Of a DNA stretch of 51,983 nucleotides, positions 15,722-24,962 are shown one piece after another (the first letter of the stretch is position 1; every line of letters starts with the position of its first letter). Position numbers and translations under genes: made by a program. The notes beneath the pieces are model-generated. The model made no database searches and had not been told where the DNA came from. It saw only the letters and a list, made by a program, of their open reading frames with translations. Source of the stretch: Bacteroidales bacterium UBA755. GTDB lineage: Bacteria; Bacteroidota; Bacteroidia; Bacteroidales; UBA932. The stretch is from positions 1-51,983 of the forward strand of contig DBKH01000025.1 in assembly GCA_002297815.1 (NCBI GenBank). The letters are read 5' to 3'.

Positions 15722-17542
15722 CTATTGGCTACTTTTAACGCTGAAGCCTATTTCTTCCGGACTGATTTCAGCAGACTTGTCATCAATGGTCGTGGCACAA
15801 ATTCGAACATAACGGCAGGTTGTCGAGGAACCGAAAGACACGGTCATGGGAACAGGGTTGTGCATGATGTTGCTGAACTCTCCCTCTTTTATGACTGTAT
15901 TCCATTGAACCCCATCGTTGCTCACAGCGAAACTGAAGCGGAATGCCATCTCAGATCCCGTTCTGCTTTTCAATGGCGCATAAGTGAAATCGCTCAGTGT
16001 AAAGCTATTGCCTAAATCAAAGACTAAAGGACTCGTGCTTTTTACAATCCAATTTTCACGTGGTATGTCATTCCAGTCTGCTTTGTTTAGCATGCCAGCG
16101 ACCTCAGGAGCGAGGAAGGCTCCTACACGGCAAAGATGAGCTTCGGCCCTAGACTCTGTGATGCGCACTCGGATGGCACTTAGATTTGATTCGGGAAAAC
16201 GGACAAGACGTTTGTAACCGATTGTCGTTCCCTGACAAAGGAATTTCCACTTGTCTCCCTCCAAACCTTCAACAACGAATGACTCGACCCTCTGTCCACG
16301 AGTGATGTCTTCCTGAAGCATCACAGCGTTTACTCGTGAGTCTTTTTTCAACCGATATTCTCGCTCGTCCCCAGGAGCAGCATTCCAAAGCCTTCCTCCT
16401 TTCCGAACTCGATCATTACTGAATGTTCGGTTCAGATAGCCGGACAACTCCTGAAGCCTAGCCGAATCGACTTCGTGTATGTGGCCTCTTTTGTCCGGAG
16501 GAATGTTAAGCAGCAGCACAGAGTTTCGTCCTACTGATTGGAAGTAGATGTCCACCAATTCTTTGAGACTTTTGACTTTGCTGTCTTGTGCAGCTGTGTA
16601 GAACCACCCTGGACGGATGGAGACATCTACTTCTGACGGGTACCAAAACATCTCGGAGGCTTTCTCGATCATGTCCCTTCCACCGAGATCTTTGGACAAG
16701 TTATTGATTTTTAACTGCCCGTTATTCTTGTCTGCCCTTGAGTACGATGACGGGGTAAGTACAGTGGCACTCCATTCGGTCTCGCGCCCCTTTCCACTTT
16801 CGTTTCCTACCCAACGTACGTCATCACCCATGATTGCAGTCACTGCATGCGGCTGAAGTGTGCGAATGATACTTAGGATTGAGTCCCAGTCATAGACTTG
16901 TACGCGTCCGTTCGGCCCTTCACCGTTCGCCCCATCGAACCAAACCTCATCAACTTCGCCATATTCAGAAAGCAATTCCGTGAGCTGGGTAATGAAGAAC
17001 TTGTTGTAGGCAGGGGAGTCTCCGTAGCAAGGTGCGTTGCGGTCCCAAGGGGAAAGGTAAACACCGAATTTCATTCCATATTTTGTGCACGCATCGCGTA
17101 CTTCACGCACGACATCGCCTTTTCCTCCCTTCCATGAGGCCGAAGCTACAGAATGAGTCGTGGTCTTGGTTGGCCATAGGCAAAAGCCATCATGGTGTTT
17201 AGCCGTAAGAATGGCCATTTTGAATCCAGCCTGACTCAATGTTCTAATCCATTGATCAGCATCAAGATCAGAAGGGTTGAATATGCGAGGATCTTCCTTA
17301 CCATCACCCCACTCGCGCCCGGTGAAAGTATTCATCCCGAAATGAAGGAATGCCGTAAGTTCAAGATTCTGCCAGTCGAATTGTTCTTTTGAAGGAACAA
17401 GCCTTGCCGCAAGGTTGACCTTTTCCTCAAGCGAGCAACCCTTAGGGAACACAAGATGCTTTACGGAATATTCACGACTGTCTTGGGCGTGAACCATTAC
17501 TGCCGACAAAAGCAGGAGAAGAGTGATGGTTAAATGTCTCAT
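15722..17542 (-). CDS. Secreted alpha-L-fucosidase (GH29) with C-terminal discoidin-like domain
   Basis: The 606-residue product has a signal peptide (1-20, ending VHAQ) and a GH29 catalytic TIM barrel (about 45-370). LHFGMNTFTGREWG, TAKHHDGFCLWPT and EVDEVWFDGANGEG are GH29 hallmarks; Asp203 in the last is the probable nucleophile. Residues about 460-606 resemble an F5/8 type C (discoidin-like) carbohydrate-binding domain. It should release alpha-linked fucose, or a similar sugar, from glycans in the periplasm or at the surface. No TonB receptor or SusD partner is adjacent. It is followed by the Wzi-like gene, which may link glycan turnover with surface polysaccharide. Confidence 0.88.
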   Translation of the reverse strand: MRHLTITLLLLLSAVMVHAQDSREYSVKHLVFPKGCSLEEKVNLAARLVPSKEQFDWQNLELTAFLHFGMNTFTGREWGDGKEDPRIFNPSDLDADQWIRTLSQAGFKMAILTAKHHDGFCLWPTKTTTHSVASASWKGGKGDVVREVRDACTKYGMKFGVYLSPWDRNAPCYGDSPAYNKFFITQLTELLSEYGEVDEVWFDGANGEGPNGRVQVYDWDSILSIIRTLQPHAVTAIMGDDVRWVGNESGKGRETEWSATVLTPSSYSRADKNNGQLKINNLSKDLGGRDMIEKASEMFWYPSEVDVSIRPGWFYTAAQDSKVKSLKELVDIYFQSVGRNSVLLLNIPPDKRGHIHEVDSARLQELSGYLNRTFSNDRVRKGGRLWNAAPGDEREYRLKKDSRVNAVMLQEDITRGQRVESFVVEGLEGDKWKFLCQGTTIGYKRLVRFPESNLSAIRVRITESRAEAHLCRVGAFLAPEVAGMLNKADWNDIPRENWIVKSTSPLVFDLGNSFTLSDFTYAPLKSRTGSEMAFRFSFAVSNDGVQWNTVIKEGEFSNIMHNPVPMTVSFGSSTTCRYVRICATTIDDKSAEISPEEIGFSVKSSQ

Positions 17543-17604
17543 TGCTTATTGAATATGTGTTATGTTTTCGTTATGTCTAGAAAGGTGGTAAGAATATGTC
17601 CGGT

Positions 17605-18054
17605 TCATTTCTTTATCCTTGTCGAAGGATGCGCCAGGATCTGCACATCAATGCCATCAATCTTGTAGCCCTTGAAACGTCGAGCGAGCAATTTCCCTTC
17701 AATTTGGGAATATAGTTCATCGTCAATCACATCGGAATACACATGACTGACAGTGTCGTAAAGGTGAAAGTGCTTAAAGGTGTTGACATCGAAGTACATC
17801 TTGTTGTTTTCACTGAGCCGATGATGGTATATTCCAAGAAGAGAAAGTTGGGTCAAGATGTTGTAAACCGAGGCGACCGTGACCTTCGCCTTTTTTGCGG
17901 CCAAAATTTCTGCTGTTACCATGTCAGCGCATGCGTGGCCGAGTTTAAGCATAGCTTCGTGAACTGCAATTCTTTGCGGGGTTATCTTTAGCCCTTTCTT
18001 TTTCAATAGTTCTCGAAATTCTACAATTGTAGGTGCCTTGCTGTTTTTCTCCAT
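17605..18054 (-). CDS. Fur/PerR-family transcriptional regulator lacking zinc cysteines
   Basis: The 149-residue product has the Fur-family winged helix (about 15-80; GLKITPQRIAVHEAM and VASVYNILTQLSLLG) and a C-terminal dimerisation domain with the KHFHLYD ligand segment at 94-100. Fur and PerR normally carry two CxxC pairs for structural zinc. Here the segment reads HFHLYDTVSHVYSD and the only cysteine is Cys42, so that site is absent. Regulatory ligands such as His95, His97 and Asp89 may remain. It is divergent from trxB, which suggests a peroxide or redox role (PerR-like), but the metal and inducer are unknown. A TAAATTTG element at 18102-18095 on its strand is a likely -7 site. Confidence 0.85.
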   Translation of the reverse strand: MEKNSKAPTIVEFRELLKKKGLKITPQRIAVHEAMLKLGHACADMVTAEILAAKKAKVTVASVYNILTQLSLLGIYHHRLSENNKMYFDVNTFKHFHLYDTVSHVYSDVIDDELYSQIEGKLLARRFKGYKIDGIDVQILAHPSTRIKK

Positions 18055-18094
18055 CCGTACCTTTATCCTTTGTTATTTGCAACATGTAATTGTG

Positions 18095-18102
18095 CAAATT
18101 TA
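18095..18102 (-). promoter_or_regulatory. Possible -7 element for the Fur-family gene
   Basis: TAAATTTG on the minus strand matches TAnnTTTG, about 40 nt before the start codon. A TTG lies about 16 nt further upstream, shorter than the usual 19-21 nt spacing. Confidence 0.4.
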
Positions 18103-18165
18103 TAAAAATTCTAAGAAACAACCGCTATAGATCTTGAAATTCTAAAATCTGACCGTCTCGGTCGC

Positions 18166-18217
18166 TTGGGTAATCACGAATTATGGCTATATTTGTAAGT
18201 TAAGAATATTCTTACAA
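18166..18217 (+). promoter_or_regulatory. trxB promoter with overlapping inverted repeat (candidate redox operator)
   Basis: TTG at 18166-18168, 19 nt, then TATATTTG at 18188-18195. An inverted repeat TTGTAAG (18193-18199) / CTTACAA (18211-18217) overlaps the -7 element and reaches the base next to the ATG. It encloses the palindrome AAGAATATTCTT. The A/T-rich dyad over the transcription start is the expected place and style for a Fur/PerR-type repressor site, and such a regulator is encoded divergently. Confidence 0.55.
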
Positions 18218-18218
18218 A

Positions 18219-19142
18219 ATGGAAAAGACTAGATGCTTAATCATAGGAGGCGGCCCTTCTGGCTACACAGCTGCGATTTACGCTTCCAGAGCTGCCCTTG
18301 ATCCAGTCCTTTATGAAGGAATGGAGCCGGGGGGACAATTGACGACAACGACAATCGTGGAAAATTTTCCGGGATTCCCGGATGGTGTCGATGCGAACCA
18401 GTTGATGGATGGGATGAGAGCTCAGGCCAAACGGCTTGGCGCTGACATCAGAAGAGGTGTCGTGACTGAGGCCGATTTTTCAACACGTCCTTTCCGTGTC
18501 ATAATTGATGGCGAGACCGAACTGGAAGCGGATACCGTGATTATTGCAACCGGAGCAACTGCAAAATATTTAGGACTTCCGTCCGAACAGAAATTCCGTG
18601 GTATGGGAGTTAGTGCTTGCGCTACATGTGACGGATTTTTCTACAGAAAGAAAGATGTTGCAGTTGTCGGTGGTGGTGACACGGCTTGTGAGGAAGCGAC
18701 TTATCTTGCAAACCTTTGCCATAAAGTCTATATGATTGTCCGCAGGGATGTGTTCAGGGCTTCCGTTGCAATGCAGGAAAGGGTTAAGAACACACCAAAC
18801 ATTGAGATTCTTTGGAATTGTAACACTCAAGAAGTCCTTGGAGATGAGTCTGGAGTGACTGGAGTTAGGGTGCAGAACAAAGATGGTAAGGTTTTTGATG
18901 TCAAGGTCGATGGACTTTTTCTAGCCATTGGACATCATCCGAACTCGGACATATTCAAGAAATACATTGAGACTGACGAGAACGGCTATATTGTCACTGA
19001 TGGCAAGACTTCCCAAACCAATGTTGAGGGGGTTTTTGCAGCTGGAGACGTTCAGGATCCACGATTCCGACAGGCAATCACTGCTGCGGCATCGGGATGC
19101 CGTGCTGCTTTGGAGGCGGAAAAATTCCTTTTGTCACATTGA
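18219..19142 (+). CDS. trxB: Thioredoxin reductase
   Basis: The 307-residue flavoprotein passes electrons from NADPH to thioredoxin in the cytoplasm. It has the FAD dinucleotide motif GGGPSGY at 10-16, the redox-active CATC at 134-137, the NADPH motif GGGDTACEEA and the C-terminal FAD motif GVFAAGDVQD. The length and CxxC placement are those of the low-molecular-weight TrxB. It is divergent from the Fur-family gene and 22 nt upstream of bamD, so a trxB-bamD-rpoZ-recN transcript is possible. Confidence 0.95.
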   Translation: MEKTRCLIIGGGPSGYTAAIYASRAALDPVLYEGMEPGGQLTTTTIVENFPGFPDGVDANQLMDGMRAQAKRLGADIRRGVVTEADFSTRPFRVIIDGETELEADTVIIATGATAKYLGLPSEQKFRGMGVSACATCDGFFYRKKDVAVVGGGDTACEEATYLANLCHKVYMIVRRDVFRASVAMQERVKNTPNIEILWNCNTQEVLGDESGVTGVRVQNKDGKVFDVKVDGLFLAIGHHPNSDIFKKYIETDENGYIVTDGKTSQTNVEGVFAAGDVQDPRFRQAITAAASGCRAALEAEKFLLSH

Positions 19143-19164
19143 TTATTAATGTACTGATTTTGAT

Positions 19165-20052
19165 ATGCTAAAGACTACTCTGAAGTTTGCTTTTGCCGTT
19201 TTTGCGGTTGCTTTCTCCTTACAATCCTGCAAATCGGAATATGAAGCTCTCTTGAACGGAAATGATGTTGATGCCAAATATGCTGCTGCCTTTGACTACT
19301 TCAATCACGGCAAGTACAGCAAGGCTGCGCAATTGTTTGAATCAATGTCTGTTTTGACTAGTGGAACTGATAGGGACGACACTGTCCAGTACTATTGGGG
19401 GTTGAGCAATTACCGTTTCAAGGACTACTACACTGCCGAAACCAATTTTACGAAATTCCTTACGAACTTTCCTCGCAGCCCGTTCGCTGAGGAGGCCGCT
19501 TTCCTTAGAATCGACTGTCTTTATCGTTCCACACTGCGCTACGAGTTGGATCAGGTTCCGACTCACAATGCGATTAGTGTCATTAGTCAGTACATGATCG
19601 AGAATCCTGACAATAGCCATTCTGCGATTTGCCACAGGATGTTGAAAGAACTGAATGACAGGCTTGACAAGAAAGCTTACGAGAATGCCCGACTTTACTA
19701 CAGAATGGAGGACTACAAGGCAGCAAGGGTCGCTTTTAGGAATATTCTTAAAGATGATGCGGAGAACATCTACCGTGAGGACATACTTTATTACATAGCG
19801 ATGTCTTCCTATAAGTATGCTTTGCTGAGCGTTGAGGAGAAGCAGAAGGATCGTTACATGACTTTCGTTGACGACTACTATAATTTCATCGGTGAGATTC
19901 CAGATTCTCCATACAGAAAGGAATTGGACGTTATGTACCGTAGGGCTCAAAAGGCTCTTGGGCGTTACACTGGGGCGGAAGAAGATTTGGGAACGAAGGA
20001 AAAGGACTTCGAAAGAGAAAGAAAAAAAGTATTGAAACAATCCCAGGAGTAA
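19165..20052 (+). CDS. bamD: Outer-membrane assembly lipoprotein BamD
   Basis: The 295-residue product has a lipoprotein signal (SLQSC, Cys22 lipidated after cleavage) and five TPR-like helical pairs, including AAAFDYFNHGKYSKAAQLFE and YYWGLSNYRFKDYYTAE. BamD is the essential partner of BamA in inserting beta-barrel proteins. A basic, coiled-coil-like C-terminal tail (about 265-295) extends past the TPR core. bamA itself lies about 8 kb downstream in this window. It precedes rpoZ by 38 nt. Confidence 0.88.
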   Translation: MLKTTLKFAFAVFAVAFSLQSCKSEYEALLNGNDVDAKYAAAFDYFNHGKYSKAAQLFESMSVLTSGTDRDDTVQYYWGLSNYRFKDYYTAETNFTKFLTNFPRSPFAEEAAFLRIDCLYRSTLRYELDQVPTHNAISVISQYMIENPDNSHSAICHRMLKELNDRLDKKAYENARLYYRMEDYKAARVAFRNILKDDAENIYREDILYYIAMSSYKYALLSVEEKQKDRYMTFVDDYYNFIGEIPDSPYRKELDVMYRRAQKALGRYTGAEEDLGTKEKDFERERKKVLKQSQE

Positions 20053-20090
20053 CCAACGTACATTATTTAGACAAGAAATTATTTAAGAAT

Positions 20091-20462
20091 ATGGATATTA
20101 AAAAGAAAGTCCCTTCAAACACAATTACCAGGGACATCAAGTATCTTGCAGAGCCGACAGGCAACATTTATGAGACGGTTGTAATCCTTTACAAGAGAGC
20201 AAATCAGATTGCTCTGGCAGAGAAAAAAGAGCTCGCTAAGAAGTTGGAGGATTTTCGTACTGACCGTGACACGATGGATGAGGTTTTTGAGAATCGTGAG
20301 CAGATTGAAATCTCAAAGTATTATGAGAAATTGCCTAAGCCGGATCTTATCGCCATTTCCGAGTTCCAAGACGGTGAACTTTACTATAGAATGGCGGGTT
20401 CAGGCAATGATGAGGGAATGCCGGTGCGTCCTGCCAAGGAAAACAATTCCGATGCTGAATAG
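20091..20462 (+). CDS. rpoZ: RNA polymerase omega subunit (Bacteroidota type)
   Basis: The 123-residue product has the Bacteroidota omega-like sequence, with the helix NIYETVVILYKRANQIA corresponding to the conserved RPxxxAxxRAxQI-type core, followed by an acidic linker. Omega binds the beta' C-terminus and aids RNA polymerase assembly. Its position between bamD and recN agrees with the order I recall from other Bacteroidales. In that order coaBC commonly lies before recN; it is absent here and only 11 nt separate rpoZ from recN. Confidence 0.8.
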   Translation: MDIKKKVPSNTITRDIKYLAEPTGNIYETVVILYKRANQIALAEKKELAKKLEDFRTDRDTMDEVFENREQIEISKYYEKLPKPDLIAISEFQDGELYYRMAGSGNDEGMPVRPAKENNSDAE

Positions 20463-20473
20463 CATTTGGGGCT

Positions 20474-22153
20474 ATGCTTAAGTCCCTTCAGATTAGAAAT
20501 TATGTTTTGATAGACTCTCTGGATGTAGAATTTCCAGAGGGTCTGATTATTATATCCGGCCAGACAGGTGCGGGTAAATCCATTCTTCTGGGTGCCCTTT
20601 CTTTGCTTCTTGGAACAAAGGCTGATGCTTCCGTGATAGGTGACACCGCGGATAATTGTGTTGTAGAGGCGGTCTTTGCTATTCCGACCTCTGACACAGT
20701 GATCAGTTCTGTTCTTGAAGAAAATGATGTTGATGTAGATGGGGGAGAGATAACCATTAGAAGGGTCGTCAACAAATCAGGACGCTCACGCTCATTCATT
20801 AATGATTGTCCTGTAAGCATTCAGGTGCTTCAAAGTATCTCTTCACGTTTGGTGGACATCCACTCGCAGCATCAGACCCTATTGTTGTCCGACAAATTCT
20901 TCCAGCTTTCCATGCTTGATCATTTCGCTGGCAATCAGTCTCTTCTTGAAAAATGTTCTGATGCCTACAAAGTTTACAAGGCTCTGGAAAAAGAGTTGGA
21001 AGTTGTCTCTGGTAAATTGTCGAGCTTGAAGGAAGAGAGAGACTACACCCAGGCGAGATGGCAACGGTTGGAAGATGCCCATCTTTGTGATGGTGAAATT
21101 GAGTCCCTTGAGGCTGAACAGAGGCAATTGTCCAATGCTGAGGAGATTAAGGAGAACCTTTCCGGCGTCATGGAACTGTTCTGTCCGTCAGATCCTAATG
21201 TTGAGTACCTTCCAGTCTCATCATCCCTTAAAGAGGCACAAAAGATGCTCGAAAGGATCAGTAGTTTTGTACCTGAAGCATCTTCGCTAGCCGAAAGGAT
21301 TGAAAGTGCGCGCACGGAACTTGAGGACATCCTTGAGGACGTTTCTAGCATCAATTCTAAGATTGAACTTTCTAAAGAGCGTCTTGATTCGGTGGATGAA
21401 CGTCTCTCACTTCTGTATGATCTTTTAAGAAGTTATACTACTTCCACAGTTGGGGAGTTGATTTCCAAACGAGATGCCTTGTCGGCCTCCCTTTTGGATT
21501 CTTCTACGTTGGAAACCCGTAAGTCTGAACTTGAATCAGAAATTGAAGTTCAAAGGCAGTCTGTTGAAAGGATATCCCAACTGCTCCATGAGTCACGACA
21601 AAAAGCCGTGGGGCCGTTTTCCAAGGCAATTACTGAATCGGTTCATTCGTTGGAGATGGAGCACGCTGTCTTTTCGGTAGAATTGTCCGAAGTTGGATTG
21701 TCATCCTCCGGCTCTGATTCTGTTCGATTCCTTTTCTCTGCATCAGGAAGCACTCCGCTTGATGTGGCCAAATGTGCTTCCGGAGGAGAATTGTCCCGCT
21801 TGATGCTCTGTCTCAAAGCGATGTTGGCCAAGTTTATGAACATGCCGACTCTAGTTTTTGATGAGATCGACACAGGTGTGTCTGGAAGCGTGGCCGACAA
21901 GATGGGCAGAATGATCTGCGCTATGGGACAGAACATGCAGGTTTTCGCTATAACCCATCTTCCACAGGTTGCAGCCAAGGGCAATGCCCATTATGTCGTA
22001 GAAAAAGAATATGATGTGCTTGGCAAGGCTAAGACCTCGGTACGACTTTTAGAAGGGCAAGACAGGGTGATGGAGATCGCAAGAATGCTAAGTGGCAGCA
22101 GCATTACTCCGGCTGCTGTGGAGAATGCAAAGGTCTTGCTTTCTGTCAAGTAA
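20474..22153 (+). CDS. recN: DNA repair protein RecN
   Basis: The 559-residue SMC-like ATPase acts in double-strand-break repair. It has Walker A GQTGAGKS at 29-36 in the N-terminal head, the QHQTLL segment, a central antiparallel coiled coil (about 150-370), the signature ASGGELSRLMLCLK and Walker B TLVFDEIDTGVSG with Asp463 and Glu464. The length is normal. The stop is 5 nt from the stop of the convergent LysM gene, with no clear terminator, so transcripts from the two sides probably overlap. Confidence 0.95.
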   Translation: MLKSLQIRNYVLIDSLDVEFPEGLIIISGQTGAGKSILLGALSLLLGTKADASVIGDTADNCVVEAVFAIPTSDTVISSVLEENDVDVDGGEITIRRVVNKSGRSRSFINDCPVSIQVLQSISSRLVDIHSQHQTLLLSDKFFQLSMLDHFAGNQSLLEKCSDAYKVYKALEKELEVVSGKLSSLKEERDYTQARWQRLEDAHLCDGEIESLEAEQRQLSNAEEIKENLSGVMELFCPSDPNVEYLPVSSSLKEAQKMLERISSFVPEASSLAERIESARTELEDILEDVSSINSKIELSKERLDSVDERLSLLYDLLRSYTTSTVGELISKRDALSASLLDSSTLETRKSELESEIEVQRQSVERISQLLHESRQKAVGPFSKAITESVHSLEMEHAVFSVELSEVGLSSSGSDSVRFLFSASGSTPLDVAKCASGGELSRLMLCLKAMLAKFMNMPTLVFDEIDTGVSGSVADKMGRMICAMGQNMQVFAITHLPQVAAKGNAHYVVEKEYDVLGKAKTSVRLLEGQDRVMEIARMLSGSSITPAAVENAKVLLSVK

Positions 22154-22158
22154 TGTGA

Positions 22159-23829
22159 CTATCGTTTGAGGGTCACTGAATAGTCTGGATTATAGACTAT
22201 CCTTCTTACAGCTTCGTTGACGAATCCACCGCGTGCTGTCCTTACAAGATTGAATTCTGATTGCATCCCATCCCCTTTCAATGATGATGCCCTGTCCCAT
22301 CTTTTGCCATATTCATTGGTTATTGATGAGAAGAATTTCATGAGATCATAGCCTTGGAAGGCAGTGCGGCTAGGTTCTGTGCCAAAGAGCGCGCGGTATT
22401 TCATCAAGAAATCTTGCACCTGTGGCGAATCGTAGTCAACGTAGTAGGACACGCTTGCATGAAGGCGAAGAGCGTGGAGTTGCTCAACATCAATTTCATC
22501 GTATGTCCTAAGTTTTGAGGTACAGTACAGCACAATGTCTTTTTTCTGGCTAGAAATCAGGTAAAGTAGTCGTATTACTTCGATGACAAATGCTTTACTG
22601 TCCGATGCTATCACGACTCGATTGGTTCCCATTTCCGTCATGGTTCTGGCGATGCGGTCCATGACTTGCCTGCCTTCAAGAAGATTGAACGAAATGTCGG
22701 AATGATTGAGACCAAAGTTACGTAACTCATTCATCACATTTGCCGAATAGCCGCTTACCGCAGCCCCTTTCTGAGTAATCACAATCAGTTTGTCGCTGTC
22801 TCTCAAATCTGTACGGATCCATTTGGCCATGTCTGAAATCTGGGCTCTTGTTGGGGCTGGAGCTTGGATCACGTTAGGAATTGTGTCTGCGATGCTTTCA
22901 GCCCTTGGGTCCAGTGGAGAGACAATCCATGTTTTTCCCTTGGAAGCGTTGACTGCTCTTGCAATGTCTGAGTTGGACACTGGGCCGATGACGAAATCAC
23001 TTTCAGCAAATCTTTCCTCTGTGACTGGCATTGCACTGTTGGCCGCGTCATAGACATTCAGCTCGATTTTTCTGCCATCTGCGCCAAGATCCTTTGTCGC
23101 GAGAAGTACACCGCTGTAGAAGTCCATCATCTGGACATCAGCCTTTTTGGATGTGTTGAAAGGCAGAAGAAGGGTCATGCTGATCTGCTTGTCTTTCGAA
23201 AACAATTTGTCGAATATCCCTTCGGACTGCGAGTCTCCCATCGCTGTGGAATCAGCCTTACTGTCTGTGGTTTCCCCTTCGGACCCTTCTAAGGCTAGCT
23301 TTTCAGAGTTGAGAGTTATCCATTTCTCTGGATGGATAGGAATCTTAATCTCGTCTTTTCTGCGAACTTTTTCGGAGGTCATCCCATTGATGCCCATGAT
23401 TGCCTCTTTAGGGATTCCGTACTTTTTTGCGATGGAGTTGAGATCTTCAAACCATTTAACCCTGTGGATGAAGAAGTCAGAGTCCTCTTTCTGCTCCTTC
23501 TCTTGTGTCTCTTTGACTTCAGTCTCTGGCTCATTCCCTTTCGCTATTGGAATAAGTAGGATCTGATCTTTCTTTAATCCTTCGGTCTCAAGATTCAGAG
23601 TTTTATTGGCATCGTAAATCTCTTGCAGGGTCACATGGTAGGCCTTGCAGATGGAGTACAATGTTTGGCGTTCCTGCACCACATGTGAGTAATAGACTTT
23701 GCCATCGTAGCGTACTTTTTCGGAGGAAACAACGACCTGTGGAGCGGAGTATTCTTGGGCTGCCATCCTGATTCCAAGGAAAGCAGACAGGCACAATATG
23801 GCCACTGAAACTGTCAAGCAGTGCTTCAT
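22159..23829 (-). CDS. LysM peptidoglycan-binding protein fused to a type 1 periplasmic-binding fold
   Basis: The start at 23829 forms an ATGA overlap with the upstream glycosyltransferase stop and gives a signal peptide (MKHCLTVSVAILCLSAFLGI). Longer starts would mask it. The product is about 556 residues. Two LysM modules follow (about 45-95, YSICKAYHVTLQEIYDAN; about 110-165, LNSIAKKYGIPKEAIMGIN). From about 210 the sequence resembles a type 1 periplasmic-binding fold (TLLLPFNTSKKADVQMMDFY, SDFVIGPVSNSDIARAVN), as in LpoA-like or amino-acid receptor-like proteins. It probably binds the cell wall and a ligand or a synthase. The ligand is unknown. Confidence 0.75.
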   Translation of the reverse strand: MKHCLTVSVAILCLSAFLGIRMAAQEYSAPQVVVSSEKVRYDGKVYYSHVVQERQTLYSICKAYHVTLQEIYDANKTLNLETEGLKKDQILLIPIAKGNEPETEVKETQEKEQKEDSDFFIHRVKWFEDLNSIAKKYGIPKEAIMGINGMTSEKVRRKDEIKIPIHPEKWITLNSEKLALEGSEGETTDSKADSTAMGDSQSEGIFDKLFSKDKQISMTLLLPFNTSKKADVQMMDFYSGVLLATKDLGADGRKIELNVYDAANSAMPVTEERFAESDFVIGPVSNSDIARAVNASKGKTWIVSPLDPRAESIADTIPNVIQAPAPTRAQISDMAKWIRTDLRDSDKLIVITQKGAAVSGYSANVMNELRNFGLNHSDISFNLLEGRQVMDRIARTMTEMGTNRVVIASDSKAFVIEVIRLLYLISSQKKDIVLYCTSKLRTYDEIDVEQLHALRLHASVSYYVDYDSPQVQDFLMKYRALFGTEPSRTAFQGYDLMKFFSSITNEYGKRWDRASSLKGDGMQSEFNLVRTARGGFVNEAVRRIVYNPDYSVTLKR

Positions 23830-24959
23830 CGTATTCTGTAGAGATTGTCTGAAAAATCCAGCAGTTTCCGGCTGAATGATTTCCATGAGAGCCGCTCTTT
23901 CTCGGCTCTGATTGAGTTTATGCAGAGTATCTTAAGATTGGAATCAGAGAAATATGTCTGGATCTCTTTTGCGATGCAATCTGGGTCCGCTTCCTGAGCC
24001 ACAAGTCCGGTGCCGCAGTCTCCGATTGACTGGCGCAGACCTCCAACATCGGTGACGACCATCGGTACTTCAAAATGATAGGCGATAGCGCTTATCCCAC
24101 TTTGAGTGGCGGATCTGTAAGGAAGTACGGCCAAATCAGCTGCTGAGAAGAAATCCTTAACCTCAGAGTCCTTGATGTAGCGAGTGAACAACTTAATCCT
24201 GTCTTTCGCAGGAGAAGCGTCAATAATTGTTTGGTACTTCTCGAACGAACCGTACGGCTCTCCGGCAACAATCAGTTGGTAGCTGTCATCGAGTTCACCG
24301 AATGCTTTGAGTAAAATGTCCAAACCTTTATAGGATCTGATTAGCCCGAAGAACAAAAGATTCTTCTTTCCGGGAGTCAGACTGAGGAGCTTTTCGGCCT
24401 TCTCTCTAGGCATCTTCTCTCCGAAATGCCCGTAGATAGGGTGGAACAATGTGACATTCAGAGCGTCTGGAGACAATCGGTGAAGATCCTCTGACACCTC
24501 ATCGCAAAGCGTGACATTCCCCGAACATCCAGACAGAAAGTACTTTGTCAAAGGTGCATCGAAGAATTTTGGCTCGTGCGGAATGACATTGTGGAGGATA
24601 GAAATGACTTTACAGTGTTTCTTTAGCCTTCTCGCTATGTACCCCAAGGACGGAGCAAAATAGGACATCCAATAGCTGATGATCACAAGATCCGGTTTCC
24701 AATCCCGGATTGCTCGGTATGTCCGTCCATAAGTCAACGGATTAGCCGTATCCAACAGAGCTTCACTCTCGATGGGTACGGCATCATCATCCTTTGTGAC
24801 ATACTGAGTTTTACCTGGGAAGAGAAATTCCGGGTATTGTCTCTTAAAATTGAAAGCCTTGACAGTATGACTTTTACTCAGTTCCAAGAATAAACTTGCA
24901 TTGAACTGAGAAATCCCTCCTCTGAAAGGGTAGAAGCAAGACAGAAGAGCTATTCGCAA
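23826..24959 (-). CDS. GT4-family glycosyltransferase (TTG start)
   Basis: The 377-residue product has a GT-B fold: an N-terminal GGISQFN loop in LLSCFYPFRGGISQFN, and the C-terminal nucleotide-sugar domain with FFGLIRSYKGLDILLKAF and the PYRSATQSGISAIAYHF segment of the GT4 E-x7-E region. It probably adds a sugar to a cell-envelope glycan or glycolipid. The only usable start is TTG at 24959, 3 nt after the OmpH-like stop: an in-frame stop lies two codons upstream and the conserved first strand begins immediately. It overlaps the LysM gene by 4 nt, so the three genes are one operon. Confidence 0.8.
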   Translation of the reverse strand: MRIALLSCFYPFRGGISQFNASLFLELSKSHTVKAFNFKRQYPEFLFPGKTQYVTKDDDAVPIESEALLDTANPLTYGRTYRAIRDWKPDLVIISYWMSYFAPSLGYIARRLKKHCKVISILHNVIPHEPKFFDAPLTKYFLSGCSGNVTLCDEVSEDLHRLSPDALNVTLFHPIYGHFGEKMPREKAEKLLSLTPGKKNLLFFGLIRSYKGLDILLKAFGELDDSYQLIVAGEPYGSFEKYQTIIDASPAKDRIKLFTRYIKDSEVKDFFSAADLAVLPYRSATQSGISAIAYHFEVPMVVTDVGGLRQSIGDCGTGLVAQEADPDCIAKEIQTYFSDSNLKILCINSIRAEKERLSWKSFSRKLLDFSDNLYRIR

Positions 24960-24962
24960 AAC

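Noticed and set aside
22154..22185. Terminator between recN and the LysM gene
   Set aside because: Only a 5-bp GTGAC/GTCAC pair with a long loop and no T tract; too weak to call.
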